Source: an uncultured Lachnospiraceae bacterium (GTDB lineage Bacteria > Bacillota > Clostridia > Lachnospirales > Lachnospiraceae). Taken from it: 34,671 nt of DNA. The stretch spans positions 1-34,671 of the forward strand of contig CAMWOK010000002.1 of NCBI GenBank assembly GCA_947175845.1. Direction: 5' to 3'. Shown in pieces: positions 32,058 to 34,671 of the stretch. Positions within the stretch are counted from its first letter, which is position 1. Every line of letters starts with the position of its first letter. The translations under genes were made by a program, and so were the position numbers. The notes beneath the pieces were generated by a model that ran no database searches, was not told where the DNA came from, and saw nothing but the letters and a program-made list of their open reading frames with translations.

Positions 32058-34671
32058 CTAACTCCTATCTGCCTGCTTCAGCCCAGCCTTTTCCAGCATA
32101 CGCTTCACGTAGATGCCGGTGTAGGACGCAGGGCACTCCGCGATAACCTCCGGTGTCCCCTCCGCGATCACGGTGCCTCCGCCGTCTCCGCCCTCCGGAC
32201 CGATATCTATGATGTAGTCCGCCGTCTTTATCACGTCGAGGTTGTGCTCGATGACCACCACGGTGTTTCCGCCCTCCGCGAGGCGCAGCAGGATCTCGAC
32301 AAGCTTGTGGACATCCGCAAAGTGAAGCCCTGTCGTCGGCTCGTCCAGAATGTAGATGGTCTTTCCGGTGCTTCTGCGGCTCAGCTCCGTCGCAAGCTTG
32401 ATGCGCTGCGCCTCGCCGCCGGAAAGCGTGGTCGAGGGCTGCCCCAGCTTGATATAGGAGAGTCCCACATCATACAGAGTCTCAATCTTCCTTTTAATAG
32501 AAGGAACTGGCTCAAAAAAGGTCATGGCTTCCTCGACAGTCATGTCCAGCACGTCATAGATGCTTTTCCCCTTGTACTTTACGTCGAGCGTCTCCCTGTT
32601 GTAGCGCTTTCCCTGACAGACCTCACAGGGCACGTACACGTCGGGAAGAAAATGCATCTCAATCTTGATGATGCCGTCGCCGCCGCACGCCTCACAGCGT
32701 CCGCCTTTCACGTTAAAACTGAACCGCCCCTTGCTGTAACCCTTTGCTTTCGCGTCGACGGTCGAGGCAAACAAATCCCGGATCTGGTCGAACACACCTG
32801 TGTAGGTTGCCGGGTTGGAGCGCGGTGTCCTGCCAATCGGAGACTGGTCGATCGCGATCACCTTATCGAGCTGATCCACTCCGTCAATCTTCTTAAACTT
32901 GCCCGGAATTGTGCGCGCTCTGTTGAGTTTCTTTGCGAGATACTTGTACAGGATCTCGTTCACAAGAGACGATTTCCCGGATCCGGAAACCCCTGTCACA
33001 CAGGTAAATACGCCGAGCGGAAACTTCACGTCAATATTTTTGAGATTATTTTCTGCCGCGCCCTTCACCGTGAGCCAGCCCGTCGGTTTTCGCCGGTTCT
33101 CCGGCACCGGGATCTGGATTTTCCCACTCAGGTACTGGCCTGTGATGGACTCCGGCACCTGCATAATCTCCTGCGCGGTTCCCTGCGCGATCACCTCTCC
33201 GCCGTGCTCGCCCGCGCCGGGGCCGATATCGATCACATGGTCTGCAGCCAGCATGGTGTCCTCGTCGTGCTCCACCACCAGAAGGGTGTTGCCCAGCCCC
33301 TGCAGGTTGCGCAGCGCGGCAAGCAGCTTGTCGTTGTCCCGCTGGTGCAGACCGATGCTCGGCTCGTCCAGGATATAGCACACGCCGACAAGTCCCGACC
33401 CGATCTGCGTCGCCAGGCGGATGCGCTGCGCCTCACCGCCCGAAAGGGAAGCAGTCCCTCTTGACAGACACAGGTATTCCAGCCCCACGCTTGCGAGGAA
33501 CCCGACCCGCGCACGTATCTCTTTCAAAATACGCTTTCCGATCAGCTGCTGCTGGCTGGTCAGCTCCATCGTATCGAGAAAGCGGCAGAGGTTTGTGATG
33601 GACATGGAGGTGATCTCGTAAATATTTTTGTCGCAGACCGTCACCGCCAGGGACGTCTTTTTCAGGCGCCTTCCACCGCACTCCTTGCAGGGCGTGATGC
33701 GCATAAACGTCTCGTACTCCTGTTTGATACCCTCCGACGCAGTCTCGCGGTATCTGCGCTCCACGTTCTTGAGCAGTCCCTCAAACGCCACGGGATACGT
33801 CCCCTCCCCGCGCTGTCCCTTATAGTACACGGTGACTTCCCTGCCCTTTGTGCCGTTTATCAGAACATCTTTCACCGATTCTGACAGCTCCTCGAACGGC
33901 GTGTCAAGCGAAAAATCGTACGCCTTGCACAGCGCCTGCAAAATCGCGTTGGTGAAGCTGCCTTTGTCCGCACAGGACTGCCAGCCCATGACCGCTATCG
34001 CCCCCTGACTGATACTCAAGCTCTTGTCCGGCACGATCAGGTCCAGATCAAACTCCATCTTATAGCCGAGTCCAAAACACTCCGGGCAGGCGCCGAACGG
34101 ATTGTTGAACGAGAAACTTCTCGGTTCCACCTCGTCGATGCTGATGTTGCAGTCCGGGCAGGCAAAGCTGTCGGAGAAATTCATCATCTCACCGTCGATC
34201 ACGTCGACCATCAGCAGTCCTTCCGAGAGCGCCATGACATTCTCGATGGAGTCGGTCAGCCTGCGCTCGACGCCCTCCTTCACGGCAATTCTGTCCACGA
34301 TAATCTCAATATTGTGCTTGATGTTTTTTTCCAGCTTAATCTCCTCGGCCAAGTCATACAGATTCCCGTCAATGCGGACGCGCACATAACCGCTCTTCTT
34401 CGCCCGGTCAAGCACCTTGGCGTGCTCGCCCTTCCTGCCGCGCACCACGGGCGCAAGCAGCTGAAGTTTCGTGCCCTGCGGCAGCTCCATAATCTGATCC
34501 ACCATCTGATCGACCGTCTGGCGTTTGATCGCACGGCCACAGTTCGGGCAGTGCGGTATCCCGATGCGCGCGTACAGCAGCCTGAAATAGTCATAGATCT
34601 CTGTCACGGTCCCCACTGTGGAGCGGGGATTCCGGTTGGTGGATTTCTGGTCAATGGAAATCGCAGGGGGC
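32058..34671 (-). CDS. uvrA: UvrA, excinuclease ABC subunit A (N-terminus outside the window)
   Basis: About 870 residues are in the window; roughly the first 80 to 100 lie beyond its right edge, where the frame is still open and reads [20 protein letters not shown], as in UvrA. The internal GTG at 34616 is not the true start. The protein finds DNA damage with UvrB. Visible are the first signature [16 protein letters not shown] with [11 protein letters not shown], the second Walker [11 protein letters not shown], a zinc finger with CEACGG ... CEVCQG, and the second signature [16 protein letters not shown] with [10 protein letters not shown]. The first Walker A must lie outside the window. Nothing seems broken. 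uvrB is usually just upstream, out of view. Confidence 0.96.
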   Translation of the reverse strand, partial: PPAISIDQKSTNRNPRSTVGTVTEIYDYFRLLYARIGIPHCPNCGRAIKRQTVDQMVDQIMELPQGTKLQLLAPVVRGRKGEHAKVLDRAKKSGYVRVRIDGNLYDLAEEIKLEKNIKHNIEIIVDRIAVKEGVERRLTDSIENVMALSEGLLMVDVIDGEMMNFSDSFACPDCNISIDEVEPRSFSFNNPFGACPECFGLGYKMEFDLDLIVPDKSLSISQGAIAVMGWQSCADKGSFTNAILQALCKAYDFSLDTPFEELSESVKDVLINGTKGREVTVYYKGQRGEGTYPVAFEGLLKNVERRYRETASEGIKQEYETFMRITPCKECGGRRLKKTSLAVTVCDKNIYEITSMSITNLCRFLDTMELTSQQQLIGKRILKEIRARVGFLASVGLEYLCLSRGTASLSGGEAQRIRLATQIGSGLVGVCYILDEPSIGLHQRDNDKLLAALRNLQGLGNTLLVVEHDEDTMLAADHVIDIGPGAGEHGGEVIAQGTAQEIMQVPESITGQYLSGKIQIPVPENRRKPTGWLTVKGAAENNLKNIDVKFPLGVFTCVTGVSGSGKSSLVNEILYKYLAKKLNRARTIPGKFKKIDGVDQLDKVIAIDQSPIGRTPRSNPATYTGVFDQIRDLFASTVDAKAKGYSKGRFSFNVKGGRCEACGGDGIIKIEMHFLPDVYVPCEVCQGKRYNRETLDVKYKGKSIYDVLDMTVEEAMTFFEPVPSIKRKIETLYDVGLSYIKLGQPSTTLSGGEAQRIKLATELSRRSTGKTIYILDEPTTGLHFADVHKLVEILLRLAEGGNTVVVIEHNLDVIKTADYIIDIGPEGGDGGGTVIAEGTPEVIAECPASYTGIYVKRMLEKAGLKQADRS

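Noticed and set aside
32244-33464. Plus-strand open frame of 406 codons opposite uvrA
   Set aside because: It is the mirror of a conserved UvrA reading frame; its His/Arg/Leu-rich composition comes from the opposite-strand codons.

Overview
The window reads as chromosomal DNA of a motile, Gram-positive anaerobe of the class Clostridia, most likely family Lachnospiraceae. This rests on gene content and order: mbl-flgF-flgG-flgJ, recD2-comF-yvyF, cdaA-cdaR-glmM, a Spo0A-type DNA-binding domain, and AGGAGG-type ribosome-binding sites. The species cannot be named from sequence alone. Every gene I can support lies on the minus strand, so transcription runs from high to low coordinates. Long plus-strand open frames are mirror images of these genes.

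Region 1 (about 1-16.4 kb) is a surface polysaccharide cluster. In transcription order it holds rmlD, gmd and fcl (dTDP-rhamnose step and GDP-fucose synthesis), a small stand-alone Spo0A C-terminal DNA-binding protein, a polyprenyl-phosphate-type glycosyltransferase, a GT2, the membrane phosphoglycosyl transferase that primes the lipid carrier, a Wzz-like chain-length protein with a degenerate kinase-like tail, a GT2, an EpsG-type polymerase, another GT2, two GT4 enzymes, a GT52/sialyltransferase-like enzyme and an ABC flippase. The gap between gmd and fcl is filled by a 184-bp element with 39-bp inverted ends. All six of its transition differences become G-U pairs in the operon transcript.

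Region 2 (about 16.4-23.0 kb) is envelope and signalling housekeeping: HPr, GlmM, the c-di-AMP regulator CdaR and cyclase CdaA, two unrecognised membrane proteins, the zinc-ribbon flagellar protein YvyF, and ComF. A hairpin at 16458-16484 separates it from the polysaccharide genes.

Region 3 (about 23-28.8 kb) holds the RecD2 helicase, then FlgJ-like, FlgG, FlgF and an MreB/Mbl actin homologue. The gap upstream of mbl carries a sigma-A-like promoter, a sigma-D (flagellar) promoter candidate and four copies of a TTACAGT heptamer. Cell-shape and flagellar rod genes may therefore be co-regulated.

Region 4 (about 28.8-34.7 kb) holds a bactofilin with a membrane-anchored M23-like protein that has lost its zinc ligands, a chemoreceptor, and a UvrA whose N-terminus lies beyond the window. 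A good promoter sits in front of the M23-like gene, with four tandem 14-bp repeats just upstream of it.

The most unusual items are the receiver-less Spo0A-like regulator inside the polysaccharide operon, the structured element between gmd and fcl, and the repeat array at the bactofilin promoter.
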